64,000 nt of DNA from Dugong dugon. Lineage: Eukaryota; Chordata; Mammalia; Sirenia; Dugongidae. The DNA is taken from positions 136,184,736-136,248,735 of the forward strand of contig CM057463.1 of NCBI GenBank assembly GCA_030035585.1, in the 5' to 3' direction. A model generated the notes under the pieces. The model saw nothing but the letters and a program-made list of their open reading frames with translations, ran no database searches and was not told the origin of the DNA. Position numbers and translations under genes: made by a program. Numbering within the stretch: the first letter of the stretch is position 1; each line of letters starts with the position of its first letter. Below, piece after piece: positions 45,314-57,541 of the stretch.

Positions 45314-46684
45314 AAGGCAGGGCCAAGATGGCGGAGTAGTCAGATGGATTCTTATGTCCCTCTTACAACAACGACCTGAAAAAACAAGTGATTTGATAGT
45401 ATATTAATATCTAGGAGACTGAACAAGGCAAAGTTGAGGAATCGGACTGAGTGGTGGAGGGAGAGTGAGACGGTTTGGAAGCAGCAAGTAGCTGCCTGAT
45501 ATGACCCGGCGGAAGCCACAGCCCTTCAGCCTGGACCAGCTCCGGGTGCAAAGTGAGGCAGGCATACAGCTCCGCGCATACACTCAGGAAGCAGTTTCCA
45601 CACTGAGAGTGATCCGGCGGCAGAGACGCTGCTTGGACACTCCGAACAAGTGAAAAGCAGCACTCAAGTGTCTAAAGATGAGTACATGCATGTGGCTTTT
45701 CACAGGGATTAAAAAAAAAAAAATTTGGGAAATACCTCTCTCTCATTTACCTCCTCCCTCCATGCTCTCCACCGGGTCTGGCCAGCTTCAGTGATTTATG
45801 AGTCCCCTGGGCTGGAAGTAGGTCCCATAGGCACCCTGACCCATTCTCCTGGCCTTGGAGGAGGAACAATAAACAAACAGGGAAAAAATAACCTACCGGC
45901 TCCTCTAAGCCAGGAACTCAGGGTTGGCACAGCTCCTTTGTCTAGGCATAGGCATAAGGGGTCTGCAGACTTCGAGTGTCTTCCACCCCTGTATAGGGGA
46001 CCAATCTCAACACTGTAAGCCCTCACTACCGCAGTACAACAGGGTAAACACCTGAAGTCTAATTTCAACTGTTTCAGCTGTGAAGTGGCAGATTTGTGAT
46101 GCTTGACACTGTTCTGTCCTTTAGCAAGGAGCTTACCTGTCCACATCAGGGGCTTGAGGACTCATGGCTCCACCCATTCCACCTAGCCACCTGCTACAGG
46201 GGTCCAAGAATAAATGGTGACCCCCAGTCCTTACAGCCAACAGAGTAGGGTGCTCATAGTCTGGCTGCAAAACTCACCTACCTACTCACTGTAGGGAATA
46301 GGGATATGTTTTCCTTTCAGACACTTAAGGGCAGCCATCAGTCCCCTGCCTTGCTCAGCACGTGACCCCCTACTGCAGCCAGACACCGATGCCTACGCCA
46401 ATCACCCATGTCTCTCTAAGACTGTAGGTGAGAGCCTGCACCACACACTTGGTGACCGATTGCCTGGACACCTGAGCTGAACCCATGCAGGAAAACTTAA
46501 CAGACCCCTGTATGCACATACTTAGTTACACAACTACCTACCTAGTGACAGGACGTTAGAGCTTCAAAGGCACCAATAATCAAACTAGCACACACGAGCA
46601 GCCTATTTGGGCATATCAAAACAAAACAAAACAAGAACCAGGACACACTAAACAAATATAAAATAAAATTATAATAACTTACTG
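45314..46684 (+). promoter_or_regulatory. L1-C 5' UTR
   Basis: GC-richer than the flanks and with no visible similarity to the L1-A/L1-B 5' UTR. CpG-containing blocks near 45505-45640 ('gacccggcggaagcc', 'gatccggcggcagagacgct'). Small open frames here (45725-46018 and its reverse) look incidental. Confidence 0.75.
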
Positions 46685-47699
46685 ATGGCCCGGAGACAAC
46701 AGTCAATATCAAATCACACAAAGAGGCAGTCCATGATGGCTTCAGCAAGCTCCCAAAATAAAGAATCAATACATTTTCTGGAGGAAAAGAATTTCATAGA
46801 CTTACCAGAGGCAGAATACAAAAGATTAATATCCAGAACTCTTCAAGAAATTAGAAAGGAAATTGTTCAAAACGTAGACACATCCTAAGAACATACAGAC
46901 AAAGTAGTAGCAGAACTTAAGAAGATTATTCAAGAGCATAATGACATATTTAATAGGCTGCAAGAATCCATAGAGAGACAACAATCACAAACCCAGAAGA
47001 TTAACAATAAAAGTTCAGATTAGACAATTCAATAGAAAGTCATAGGAGGAAAATTGTGGCAGTAGAATCAGAATTAGTGACATTGAAAATAAAGCACTTG
47101 ACTCCAACTTATCTGAGGAAAACTAAGATAAAAGAATTAAAAACAATGAATAAAATCTAAGAGTTATGTGGCACTCTATCAAGAAAAATAACCTACGAGT
47201 GATTGGAGTACAAGAACAGGGAGGGATAACAGAAAATACAGAGAAAATTGTTGAAGATTTGTTGACAGAAAACTTCCCTGATATCATGAAAGATGAGAAG
47301 CTATCAATCCAAGATGCTCATAGAACCCCACATAAGGTAGATCCCAAAAGAAAGTCATCAAGACATATTATAATCAAACTTGCCAAAATCAAAGATAAAG
47401 AGAGAATTTGAAGAGTGGCTAGGCATAAAAGAAACGTCATCTACAAAGGAGAGTCAATAAAAATAAGCTTGGACTACTCAGCAGAAACAATGCAAGCAAG
47501 AAGGCAATGGGATGGCATATACAAAGCCATGATGGGAAAAAATTGCCAGCCAAGAATTATATATCCAGCAAAACTGCCTCTCAAATATGATGGCGAAATT
47601 AGGGCATTTCCAGATAAACAAAAGATCAGGGAATTTGCAAAAACCAAACCAAAATTACAAGAAATACTAAAGGGAGTCCTCCAGTTAGAAAATCAATAA
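46685..47699 (+). pseudogene. L1-C ORF1, interrupted by stops
   Basis: Starts 'MARRQQSISNHTKRQSMM' at 46685. The first frame stops at 46886-46888. The coiled-coil part (about 46890-47160) has stops and frameshifts. 47166-47411 carries the RRM ('NLRVIGVQEQGGITENTE', 'NFPDIMKDEKLSIQDAHRTP') and ends at an in-frame TGA (47409-47411). The same frame then continues at 47415-47699 with the C-terminal domain ('SAETMQARRQWDGIYKAMMG', 'PRIIYPAKLPLKYDGEIRAF'). Normal total length for the family but non-functional. Confidence 0.88.
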
Positions 47700-48142
47700 C
47701 ATCAGATAGCAATGCAAGACTAGAACACAGGACAGAGAAACCAGATATCGACTCAGATAGGGAAGTCATAAAAATACATCAAAGCTAAAACATGGAACAT
47801 ACAGAAACAGAAATATCAATAGGTAAAAAATGACAACATTAAAACAAAAGGGAGGGACTTAAAAAATGTACACATAGATTTTTCATATGGAGGGGAAGTC
47901 AATATAATAATAAAAAAAAAAAAGACTGGCATTAACTTAGAAAAATAAGGGTAAATATTAAGGTAGCCACAAAGGAAACTAACAATCCTACAAATCAAAA
48001 TAAAAAAAACTAGACAAATATAAAGACTCAGAAAACACAAAATCAACAACAATGAAAAAGATGAAAAAAATAAAAATGACTCTGCATAGAAAATAAAGGG
48101 GAACAAAGAAATGGTGAACAAAACATAAAATAAAACATCAAA

Positions 48143-51100
48143 AAGACAGCACTAAACTCAAACCTATCAATAATTATGCTGAATGTAAACAGACTAAATG
48201 CACCAATAAAAAGACTGAGAGAAGCAGATTGGATAAAGAAACACAATCCGTCTATATGCTGCCTACAAGAGACACACCTTAGACTTAAAGACATAAACAA
48301 GCTAAAACTCAAGGGATGGAAAAAAATATATCAAGCAAACAACACTCAGAAAAGAGCAGGAGTGGCAATATTAATCTCTGACAAAATAGACTTTAAAGTA
48401 AAATCCACCACAAAGGATAAGGAAGGACACTATATAATGATTAAAGGGTCAATACACCAGAAGGACATAACTATTATAAACATTTATGCACCCAACAACA
48501 GGGCTCCAAAATACATAAAAAGAGAGATAGACAGCTCCATAATAGTAGTAGGAGACTTCAACATGCCACTTTCAGTGAAGGACAGAACATCCAGAAGGAA
48601 GCTCAACAAAGACATGGAAGAGCTAAATGCTATACTCAACCAACTTGATCTCATAGGCATATACCAAACACTACACCCAACAGCAGCCAGGTATACTTTG
48701 TTTTACAACCCATCTCCAGAATAGAACACATATTAGGCCATGAAACAAGCCTTAACAAAATCCAAAGCATCGAAATACTACAAAGCATCTTTTCTGACCA
48801 TAAAGCCATGAAAGTAGAAATCAACAACAGAAAAAGCAAGGAAAAAAGTTAAACACATAGCAACTGAACCACAGCTTGTTCAAAAACTACCAGGTTACAG
48901 AATAAATTAAGGATGGAATGAAGAAATTCATAGAATCAAATGAGAATGAAAACACATCCTACCAGAACCTTTGGGACACAGCAAAAGCAGTGCTCAGAGG
49001 TCAGCTTATAGCAATAAATGCACACATCTAAAAAGAAGAAAGGGCCGTAATCAAAACATTAACCTAACAACTGGAACAAATAGAGAACAGCAAAAGAAGC
49101 CCTCAGGTGCCAGAAAAAAGAAAATAATAAGAAGTGGAGCAGAATTAAATGAAATAGAGATTAGAAAAACTATTGAAAGAGTCAGCAAGACCAAAACCTG
49201 GTTCACTGAAAAGACCAACAAAACTGATAAGCAGTTGGCCAAACTGACAAAAGAAAAACAGGAAAGGATGCAGATAACCCATATAAGAAGTGAGATGGGT
49301 GATATCACAACAGATCCAACTGAAATTAAAAGAATCATAACAGAATACTATGAAAAATTGTACTCTGACAAATTTGAAAACCAAGAGGAAATGGACAAAT
49401 ATCTAGAAACTCACTACCTCCCTAAACTAACACAAACAGAAGTAGAACAACTAAATAAATCCATAACAAAAGAAGAGATTGAAAAGGTAATTGAAAAACT
49501 CACGATAAAAAAAAGCCCTGGCCCGGTTGGCTTCACTGGGGAATTCTACCAAACTTTCAGAGAAGAGTTAACACCACTTCTACTAAAGGTATTTCAGAGC
49601 ACAGAAAAGGATGGAATACTCCCAAACTCATTCTATGAAGCCAGACTAACCCTGATATCAAAACCAGGTAAAGAAACTACAAAAAAAGAAAATTACAGAC
49701 CAATATCCCTCATGAACATCCTCAACAAAATTCTAGCAAATAGAATTCAGCAACATATCAAAAAATAATTCACTATGATCAAGTGGGATTTATACCAGAT
49801 ATGCCGGGATGGTTCAACATTAGAAAAACAATTGAAGTAATCCATCACATAAATAAAACAAAAGACAAGAACCACATGATTTTATCAAGGGATGCAGAAA
49901 AGGCATTTGACAAAGTCCAACACCCATTCATGATAAAAACTCTCAACAAAATAGGAATAGAAGGGAAATTCCTCAGTATAATTAAGGGCATTTATACAAA
50001 GCCAACAGCCAACATCATCCTAAATGGAGAGACTTTGAAAGCATTCCCCTTGAGAAGGGGAACCAGACAAGGATGTCCTCTATTGCCACTCTTATTCAAC
50101 ATTGTGCTGGAGGTCCAGGCCAGAGCAATTAGGCTAGAAAAAGAAATAAAGTGCATCTAAATTGGTAAGGAAGAAGTTAAAATATCTCTCTTTGCAGATG
50201 ATATGATCTTCTATACAGAAAACCCTAAAGAATCCACAAGAAAACCACTGGAACTAGTAGAAGATTTCAGCAAAGTTTTAGGGTACAAATTAAACATACA
50301 AAAATCAGTTGGATTCCTTTACACCAACAAAGAGAACCTCAAAGAGGAAATTACCAAATCAATACCATGTACAATAGCCCCCAAGAAGATAAAATACTTA
50401 GGAATAAATCTAACCAGAGAGGTAAAAGATATATACAATGAAAACTACAAGACATTACTGCAAGAAACTAAAAGAGACTTGCATAAGTGGAAAAACATAC
50501 CCTGCTCATGGATAGGTAGACTCAACATAGTGAAAATGTCAGTTCTACCCAAGGCAATATACAGATACAACACAATCCCAATCCAAATTCCACAAACATT
50601 TTTTAATGGTTTGGAGAAACAAATCATCAACTTCATATGGAAAGGGAAGAGGCCCAGAATAAATAAAGCATTACTCAACAAGAAGAACAAAGTGGGAGGC
50701 CTCACACTACCATATTTTAGAAACTATTGCACTGCCATGGTAGTCAAAACAGCCTGGTATTGGTACAACAACAGATACATAGACCAATGGAACAGATCTG
50801 AGAATCCAGACATAAATTCATCTACCTATGAGCAGCTGATATTTGACAAAGTTTCAAAGTCCTGTAATTGGGGGAAAAGACAGTCTCTTTAACAAATGGT
50901 GCTGGCATAACTGGATATCCATCTGCTAACAACTGAAACAAGACCCATACCCCACACCACGCACAAAAACTAACTCAAAATCGATCAAAGACTTAAATAT
51001 AAAATCAAAAACGATAAAGATCATGGAAGAAAAATAGGGACAAAGCTAGGAGCTCTAATACGTGGCATAAACACAATACAAACCATAAGTAACAAAGCAG

Positions 51101-51862
51101 AAGCACCAGAAAAGAGACTAGATAAATGGGAGCTCCTAAAAAATCAAACACTTATGCTTGTCGAAAGACTTCACCAAAAGAGTAAAAAGACAACCTACAG
51201 ACTGGGAACGAGTTTTCGGCTAGGACAAATCCGATGAGCGTCTAATCTCTAAAATCTACAACATGTTGCAAAATCTCAACAACAAAAAGACAAGTAACCC
51301 AATTAAAAAATGGGCAAAGGATATGAACAGGTACTTCACCAAAGAAGATATTCAGGCAGCTAACAGACACATGAAGAAATGCTCATGATCATTAGCCATT
51401 AGAGAAATACAGATCAAAACTACAATGAGATATCATCTCACCCCAAGGCTAGCACTAATCCAAAAAACACAAAATAATAAATACCGGAGAGGATGTGGAG
51501 AGACTGGAACACTTATACATAGTTAGCGGGAATGTAAAATGTTACAACCACTTTTGAAATCGATTTGGCGCTTCCTTAAAAAGCTAGAAATAGAACTACC
51601 ATACGATCCAGCTATCCTGCTCCTTGGAATGTATCCTAGAGAAATAAGAGCCGTGACACGAAAAGATATATGCACACCCGTGTTCACTGCAGCACTGTTC
51701 ACCATAGCAAAAAGACAGAAACAACCTAGATGCCCATCAACAGACAAATGGGTAGATAAATTATGGTATATCCACAACAATGAAGCCGTGAAATGTCTTA
51801 TAACATGGAGTGAATTTAGTCAGTCACAGAAGGATAAATATTGTGTAAGACCACTATTATAA
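48143..51862 (+). pseudogene. L1-C ORF2 (endonuclease / reverse transcriptase)
   Basis: The start position reads AAG (48143-48145) where L1-B has ATG. The endonuclease (48176-48724) has 'LNVNRLNAPIKR', 'CCLQETHLRLKDINK', 'APNNRAPKYI' and 'IVVGDFNMPLS', then is frameshifted near 48715. RT: 48971-49768 ('[18 protein letters not shown]', '[19 protein letters not shown]'), a one-base frameshift near 49765, then 49783-50892. Motif A '[10 protein letters not shown]' has catalytic Asp at 49891-49893. '[18 protein letters not shown]' is followed by a TAA at 50158, and intact FADD at 50191-50202. The C-terminal part breaks up after 50892 and the Cys motif near 51490-51540 has lost Cys and gained a stop. 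Final stop at 51860-51862. Confidence 0.9.
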
Positions 51863-52853
51863 GAACCCACAAAAAGGTTTAAACACAGAAGAAAATATTC
51901 TTTGATGGTTACAAGGGTGGGGAAGGAGGGTAAGGGTTATTTACTAACTAGATAGTAAATAAGAATTATCTTAGGTGAAGGGAAGGACAGCACACACTAC
52001 AGGGGAAGTCAGCACAACTGGACTAAACCAAAGCTAAGAGGTTTCCTGAATACAATCAAATACTTTGAGAGACAGAGTAGCAGGGGTAGGGGTCTAGGGA
52101 CATGCTTTCAGGGGACATCTAGGTCAACTGGCATAACAAATCTTTTGAAGAAAACTTTCTACATCCTACTTTGGCCAGTGGTGTCTGGGGTCTTAAAAGT
52201 TTGCAAGCGGCCAACTAAGATGCATCAATTGGTCCCAACTACCCGGAGTTAAGGAGAATGAAGAACACCAAAGACACAAGGAAAGTATTAGCCCAAGAGA
52301 TGAAAGGGTCACATAAACCAGAGACTTCATCAGCCTGGGACCAGAAGAACTAGCTAGTGCCCAGTTACCACCAATAACTGCCTTGACAGGGAACACAACA
52401 GAGTTCCTGATGGAGCAAGAGAAAGGCAGAGTGCAGAACTCAAATTCTAGCAAAAAGACAAGACTTAATGGTCTGATTGAGACTGGAGGAACCCTGGAAA
52501 GCATGGCTCCTGGATTCTCTATCAGCCCAGAAATAAAACAATTTCTGAGGCCAACTCTTCAGACAGGGATTGGACTGGACTGCGGGACATAAAGTGATGC
52601 TCGTGAGGAGTGTGCCTCTTAGCTCAGCTAGATACAAGAGACTAAATGGGCAGCTTCTGTCCAGAGATGAGATGGAAGGCAGAGAGGGTTAGGAGATGGT
52701 TGAATGGACATGGAGAATCAGGGGTGGAAGGTAGGAGTGTGCTGTCACAGCATGGGAAGAGCAGTGAGGGTCATATAACAAAGTATGTATAAATTTTTGC
52801 ATGATAGATTAACTTGAAATGTAAACTTCGTTTAAACTACAACATTAAAAAAA
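51863..52853 (+). other. L1-C 3' UTR
   Basis: Non-coding tail with an 'ggggtaggggtctagggaca' purine-rich block and 'gtcttaaaagtttgcaagcg', matching in reverse the L1-B 3' UTR ('gcttttaagaccccagatgc'). Ends 'aaactacaacattaaaaaaa'. Confidence 0.85.
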
Positions 52854-53260
52854 ATTGCCATTTCAACCATTGTTTCATGTACACTTCAGTGACATTAGTT
52901 ATGTTCATCATGTCATGCAATCATCACCACTATTCATTTTCAATTTTCTCCATCACAATTAACAAAAACTCAATGCCCCTTAAGGAATAATACCCCCTTT
53001 GTCCCTCTCACCTGCCCCTGGTAACCACTAATAAACTTTGGTCTGTATGCATTTGCCTATTCTAGTTACTTCATTTAAGTGGAATCATAAATCCTTTTGT
53101 GTCTGGATTATTTCACTCAACATAATGTTTTTCATGTTCATTCTGTCATAACATGTATCAGAAATTCATTTTTCTTTATGGTTGAGTAATATTCCACTGT
53201 TTGTATTTAAACATTTTGTCATCTGTTGATGGATGTTTAACTGATAGCTCTGATTCCACC
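52854..53260 (-). mobile_element. Old L1 3' end, second part
   Basis: Continuation of 45269-45313 past L1-C: 'tttcaaccattgtttcatgt', 'tatttcactcaacataatgt', 'gagtaatattccactgtttg'. Reversed L1 3' UTR and ORF2 end. It corresponds to 22788-22890 and 23825-23960 in the other cluster. Confidence 0.83.
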
Positions 53261-53959
53261 CAATTATATTTATCTTCTTTGAAGTCATTTTCTATTTTAT
53301 TTATGCAGCAATTTAGTTCATATCTATGTTTCTTCAGTACTCAGGACTGCTTTCCCACAAATGGTAAATTATGTCTCTTAATATAATTACTTCCTGTGAA
53401 TTCCCCTTATCTCATATACTATATTATTAATTATCCTTAAGAACATAGACCAATTTTTATATTCTTATATAAGCACATAAAAAGGGACTTGATATGCATA
53501 TATAGATATTAAACGTTTATGTGTGTATTTCTTAAAACTTTATCATGAAACCCCTAGGAATGTCAAATTTCAAGTTGAACTATGGTATTTTATGGCATAT
53601 CTGCAAGAAATATTCCAGCTGTATAATATTGTTTAGTAAATAAATTATGACAGACTACTGTTAATGTTTAGTACAATTCAGGAATAGTACATCCTATGCC
53701 TAAAATTTACCTTTTCTTTAAGTTGTCTTTTTTGTTTCCCTCATAATATCTTCTTTGAGAAATATGGCTTGGGGCACTCAATAATGAATAATTATTATAA
53801 ACTACCACTTTTAATGTGGTATTGAGGTAAATATAAGAAGGAAGAAATACTTAATTGAACATTTTGTAATTTTTATTTTCACAAGCCTGTGTATTTTTAG
53901 ATGTTCTTGGTGTCATTCATTTGTAGATCTTTCCCCATGCCCTTTAGGACTAATAGCAG
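53261..53959. other. Unique sequence, nothing recognised
   Basis: AT-rich, with no coding or named repeat. Confidence 0.5.
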
Positions 53960-54148
53960 CTCTGGTGGGGCCATGGTTAAAGCAGCTATCTGAAAGTTCT
54001 TCGGTTTGAATTCATCAGCTGCTCCGTGGGAGAAAGACGTGGCAGTCAGCTTCAGTAAAGATTACAGCCTTGGAAACCCTATGTTCTACCTTGTCCTACA
54101 GGGTTGCTATGAGTCAGAATGGACTCTACAGCAGTGAGTGGGTCAAAA
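53960..54148 (+). mobile_element. AfroSINE, long variant
   Basis: 'gcagctctggtggggccatg', 'gctccgtgggagaaagacgt', 'cagggttgctatgagtcaga', tail 'ggactctacagcag'. Confidence 0.87.
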
Positions 54149-54250
54149 TAGTGGACAGAAGATACCCACCAGCATTTTAAAGCGTGCTTCATGTGAGAAA
54201 CTGAACTAGACATGTGGTTATCTTCATCTAATTAAATCCTTACTGCAAGT

Positions 54251-54467
54251 CTGTTGTTAGGTGCTCTCCAGTTGGCTCCCGCTCATGCCAACCTTGTGTA
54301 TAATACAAGGAAATATTGCCTGTTCCTGTGCCATTTTCATGATTGTTGGCATATCTGAGTCCATTGTTTTGGCTATTGTGTCAATCCATCTCATTGAGGG
54401 TTTCCTGACCCTCTGCTTTATCATGCATGATATCTTTTTCTAGCAATTGGTCTTTCCCAATGGATGT
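54251..54467 (-). mobile_element. RTE LINE 3' end, minus strand
   Basis: 'tgttgttaggtgctctccag', 'gtcaatccatctcattgagg', 'atgatatctttttctagcaa'. A truncated, non-coding 3' UTR piece. Confidence 0.82.
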
Positions 54468-54565
54468 GTACAATGCTAGGTAGCTATTATTATTCCCATT
54501 TCACAATGAGGAAACTGTGGCTCAGGGTTAAATGAATTGCCTAAGCTCACACAGTTGTTGAACTT
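54468..54565 (-). mobile_element. MIR SINE core, minus strand
   Basis: 'ttattattcccatttcacaa' then 'gaggaaactgtggctcaggg' and 'ctcacacagttgttgaac' are the reversed MIR core. Confidence 0.85.
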
Positions 54566-55813
54566 CTTTCAACTATATAGACTACTTCCCCTGGGTACGA
54601 TGCAGGGCTGTGTATGTATCATGCAGGACACTTCCATTAAAGGCATTACATTTCATTTTTCAAATATTTCTTAGGAATTTTATACCAATAGATGATTAGC
54701 AAAGACTATATTAACCTTAGATTTTTTTTTTTTTTCTGAAAGATTTATCTTACTTATAGTTTTCTGGTCACTAGCACGATCCAGCATGAAATAAATTCTG
54801 TTAAGGAAAGAATTTTTAGTGTTAATAAGGAACACACATCGTGTTCCATATTTACTGCATATTATTTTAATTTAGAAGTGAAAACTTATTTTCCCAACAG
54901 AAAGCTTCACTTTCTGTACAAAATTTTATATTTTTTAATTTACTGAGATATTAAGATGGAAATTAGGATGTTAAACAATACTTTCCATAGCTCTAATAGT
55001 ATAGTAGGAATCATGATTTCATAAGAAGAAAATTAGTTATGTTGGTAACATTATTCTATAATTTCCCACAGGATCTCTATATCAGGATTGGTTTTATTAT
55101 ATCCTAAAACAAGTTGCCTACATTCACTTTAGATATAAGGTAATGTTGAATACAACAAATATCACAAGGCAGCTCACTGTATGGGTAAAGACATCTGTTT
55201 ATGGAATCATGAATAGTTAAGAACTGTGGTGCTCAAACAGCTTTGCTAGCAACGCATTGCCTCCTAATCTATTTTTACAGCAAATGGAAGACTCATTTTT
55301 CATGGTTTGGTAGTTTGCATTCAAACATTCCAATAACTTCAAATGCAATCACTTCTATACAGTAAATTTTAATGTAGAACGTAAGATGGGATTGCTAATA
55401 TTCTGTTGATGGGTTGACAGCTTCTCCATCAGCAGTTTTTTCTTAAACTTTTCTTGATGTTTCTAAATAAATTTTAAATGATTTTTAAAATGTATTTTTT
55501 TTTAAATTTAGAAAGTTTGATTTTATATGAGGATTTAACATGATTTACAAATGTACAAAACTGAAAAATTACAAACGTTCTCTCATGGAATCCTGGAACT
55601 CTGTCATTTCTTATCCAATATTTTTAGTAGCTGATAGTATTCTTATACAGAAAAAATGAAAACTTCAATCTATTAAAATACTTCATTATTAAAAAGTGTG
55701 GAAAGAAATTACCAGTAAATAAGAGACATATAAAAACGTCAATTTCCCTCATAGGATAGCATATAGATGCTGGAAAAGTATTAGATTATTATCTATGCAT
55801 ATTTTTAATTTTT
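54566..55813. other. AT-rich unique sequence, nothing recognised
   Basis: About 1.25 kb without coding or named repeats. T-runs at 54722-54735 and 55496-55504. Confidence 0.55.
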
Positions 55814-55822
55814 GAATAAGTT

Positions 55823-56426
55823 TGTTATCGATTGAATTGTGTCCCCAAAAAATATGTGTTGTAAATTCTAATACCTATACCTGTGGATGTAATTCCTTTT
55901 GGGAATAAGGTTTTCATTGTTATGTTAATGAGGCCATAATAGTGTAGGGTGTGACTTAAACCTAATCACTTTTAAGATATAAAAAGCAGATTAGATACAG
56001 AGAGGAGCAAGCACAAATGCAGTAACCACAGATGCTACCTGCAGATCGCCAAAACCAAAAATACCAAACCCATTGCCATTGAGTCTATTCTGACTCACAG
56101 TGACCCTAAAGGACAGATTTGAACTAACCCATAGGGCTTCCAAGGCTGTCAATCTTTGTGGAAGCCTACTGCCATATCTTCCTCCTGCAGACCTTTTGGT
56201 TAGCAGTCAGGTGCTTTAACTACTGCACCACCAGGGCTCCAAGGAACCGTGTAATATTGGGATTATAGGTCAGACAAGTATCTTTCCCCAGAGCCCACAG
56301 ACAGAGAATCTTCCTCCTGAGCTGGTGCCCTAAATTTGGACTTCTAGCTTCTTGAACTGTGAGAAAATAAATTTTTGTCCTTTATAACCACGCCCTTGTG
56401 GTATTTCTGTTTCAGCACCAATAACA
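55823..56426 (+). mobile_element. MaLR-type solo LTR, split by a SINE
   Basis: 'tgttatcgattgaattgtgt' at the start and 'caccaataaca' at the end form the TG...CA termini with inverted 'tgttat'/'ataaca'. The polyadenylation block 'gaactgtgagaaaataaatt' is typical of MaLR LTRs. Without the SINE (56053-56243) it is about 415 bp, a usual MaLR length. 'gaataag' lies near both ends (55814-55820 and 56427-56433), a possible remnant of target duplication. Confidence 0.75.
56053..56243 (-). mobile_element. AfroSINE inside the MaLR LTR
   Basis: Reversed tail 'ccattgccattgagtctatt', reversed head 'ctactgcaccaccagggctc'. It separates the two halves of the LTR. Confidence 0.9.
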
Positions 56427-56727
56427 GAATAAGAGATGGCTACTTCATCCATCACTTTCAAATCACTTATTCAAAGGTAATAATGGTCATTTGACATGTA
56501 TGTATTTCCCTTGATTCCTGAATCTGAAAATATAAAATAAAATAATTTTAATCCTAAATATATAAATCATGAGTTTCCCATCAAAATTAATGCTTACCTG
56601 AAGAATTCTATATTGAATACTAGTAAACTTTCATAGAACAAATGACTAAGCTATTACATCTATGAGTTTGTAACAATAACAATATTATTGGACAATTCAT
56701 TTAAGTATGTGTATAAATAAGAGTCTA

Positions 56728-56917
56728 TTCCATTTCAGGAAACCCTGGTGGCGTAGTGGTTAAGAGCTATGGCTGCTAACCAAAAAGTCAGCAGTTGGAA
56801 TCCACTAGGTGCTCCTTGGAAACTCTATGTGGCAGTTCTACTTTGTCCCATAGAGTTGCTATGAGTCAGAATCAACTCATTGGCAATGGGTTTTTTTGGG
56901 TTTTTTTTTCCATTTCA
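56728..56917 (+). mobile_element. AfroSINE with perfect 10-bp target duplication
   Basis: Head 'ggaaaccctggtggcgtagt', tail 'gagtcagaatcaactcattg', then G/T-rich end. 'ttccatttca' at 56728-56737 and 56908-56917 is identical. Confidence 0.94.
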
Positions 56918-57171
56918 AAATGTTCTGTATTAAAACAGCTGAGGTTTCATTAAAATTAAATAAAATATAAGTAGCAACCTCACAAGAACATATAAAAATA
57001 AGTAATTACAAGTTTTGTCATGTAAGAAGCTTAATATAACATATCAGGGAAAAGAGAATGTAGGATAAACTTGCAAGTCAAGCAGACAGAGATGACACAT
57101 AATAATAGTAACAATTACACTTATTGTTTGAATGTTACAAAATATTATTCTTAGTAGTAAATAGTAGGTCA

Positions 57172-57345
57172 TCATCTATCTGTCAGTTTGTAGTACTGTG
57201 GTGACTTGCATGTTACTATGATGCTGGAAGCTATGCCACACATATTTCAAATACCAGCAGGCCCACCCATGGTGGACAGGTTTCTGTAGAGTTTCCAGAT
57301 TACAATAGGCTAGGAAGAAAGGCCTGGAAATCTGCTTCTAAAGAT
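57172..57345 (+). mobile_element. RTE 5'-type segment of a composite element
   Basis: 'ctgtcagtttgtagtactgt', 'gaagctatgccacacatatt', 'ggtttctgtagagtttccag', 'ctaggaagaaaggcctggaa'. The same body is seen in shortened form at 4150-4290. I take it for the 5' region of an RTE or of its non-autonomous derivative; the matching 3' part resumes at 57542. Confidence 0.75.
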
Positions 57346-57541
57346 TGTTGTTGTTAGTCACTGTGGAGTCCATTCCAATTCGTGGCAACTCCATGTGTGC
57401 AGAGTAGAACTGCTCAATAGGATTTTCAAGGATGTGATCTTTCAGAAGCAGGTCACCAGGCCTGTCTTCTGAGGCACCTCTGGGTGGGTTCGAACCACAA
57501 CCTTTCAGTTAGTAGTTGAACACTTAACCATTTTCATCACT
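57346..57541 (-). mobile_element. AfroSINE nested inside an RTE derivative
   Basis: 'gttgttgttagtcactgtgg', 'ggatgtgatctttcagaagc', 'cacctctgggtgggttcgaa', 'cacttaaccattttcatcac'. A minus-strand long variant that splits the surrounding plus-strand RTE-derived sequence. Confidence 0.85.

Larger units (their letters stand above)
45314..52853 (+). mobile_element. L1-C: nearly full-length L1 LINE
   Basis: Plus-strand L1 of about 7.5 kb. Parts: 5' UTR 45314-46684, ORF1 46685-47699, spacer 47700-48142, ORF2 48143-51862, 3' UTR 51863-about 52850, short A-tail. It begins 'ggcagggccaagatggcgga', the style of a complete L1 5' end. 'ttgcca' occurs on both sides (45308-45313 and 52855-52860), the core of a target duplication 'acatttgcca'/'aaaattgcca'. 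ORF1 and ORF2 are related to L1-A/L1-B, but the 5' UTR is not. Confidence 0.93.

Noticed and set aside
45725-46146. 97- and 116-codon open frames on opposite strands
   Set aside because: They sit in the L1-C 5' UTR. No conserved domain; upstream ORF function cannot be argued from one copy.
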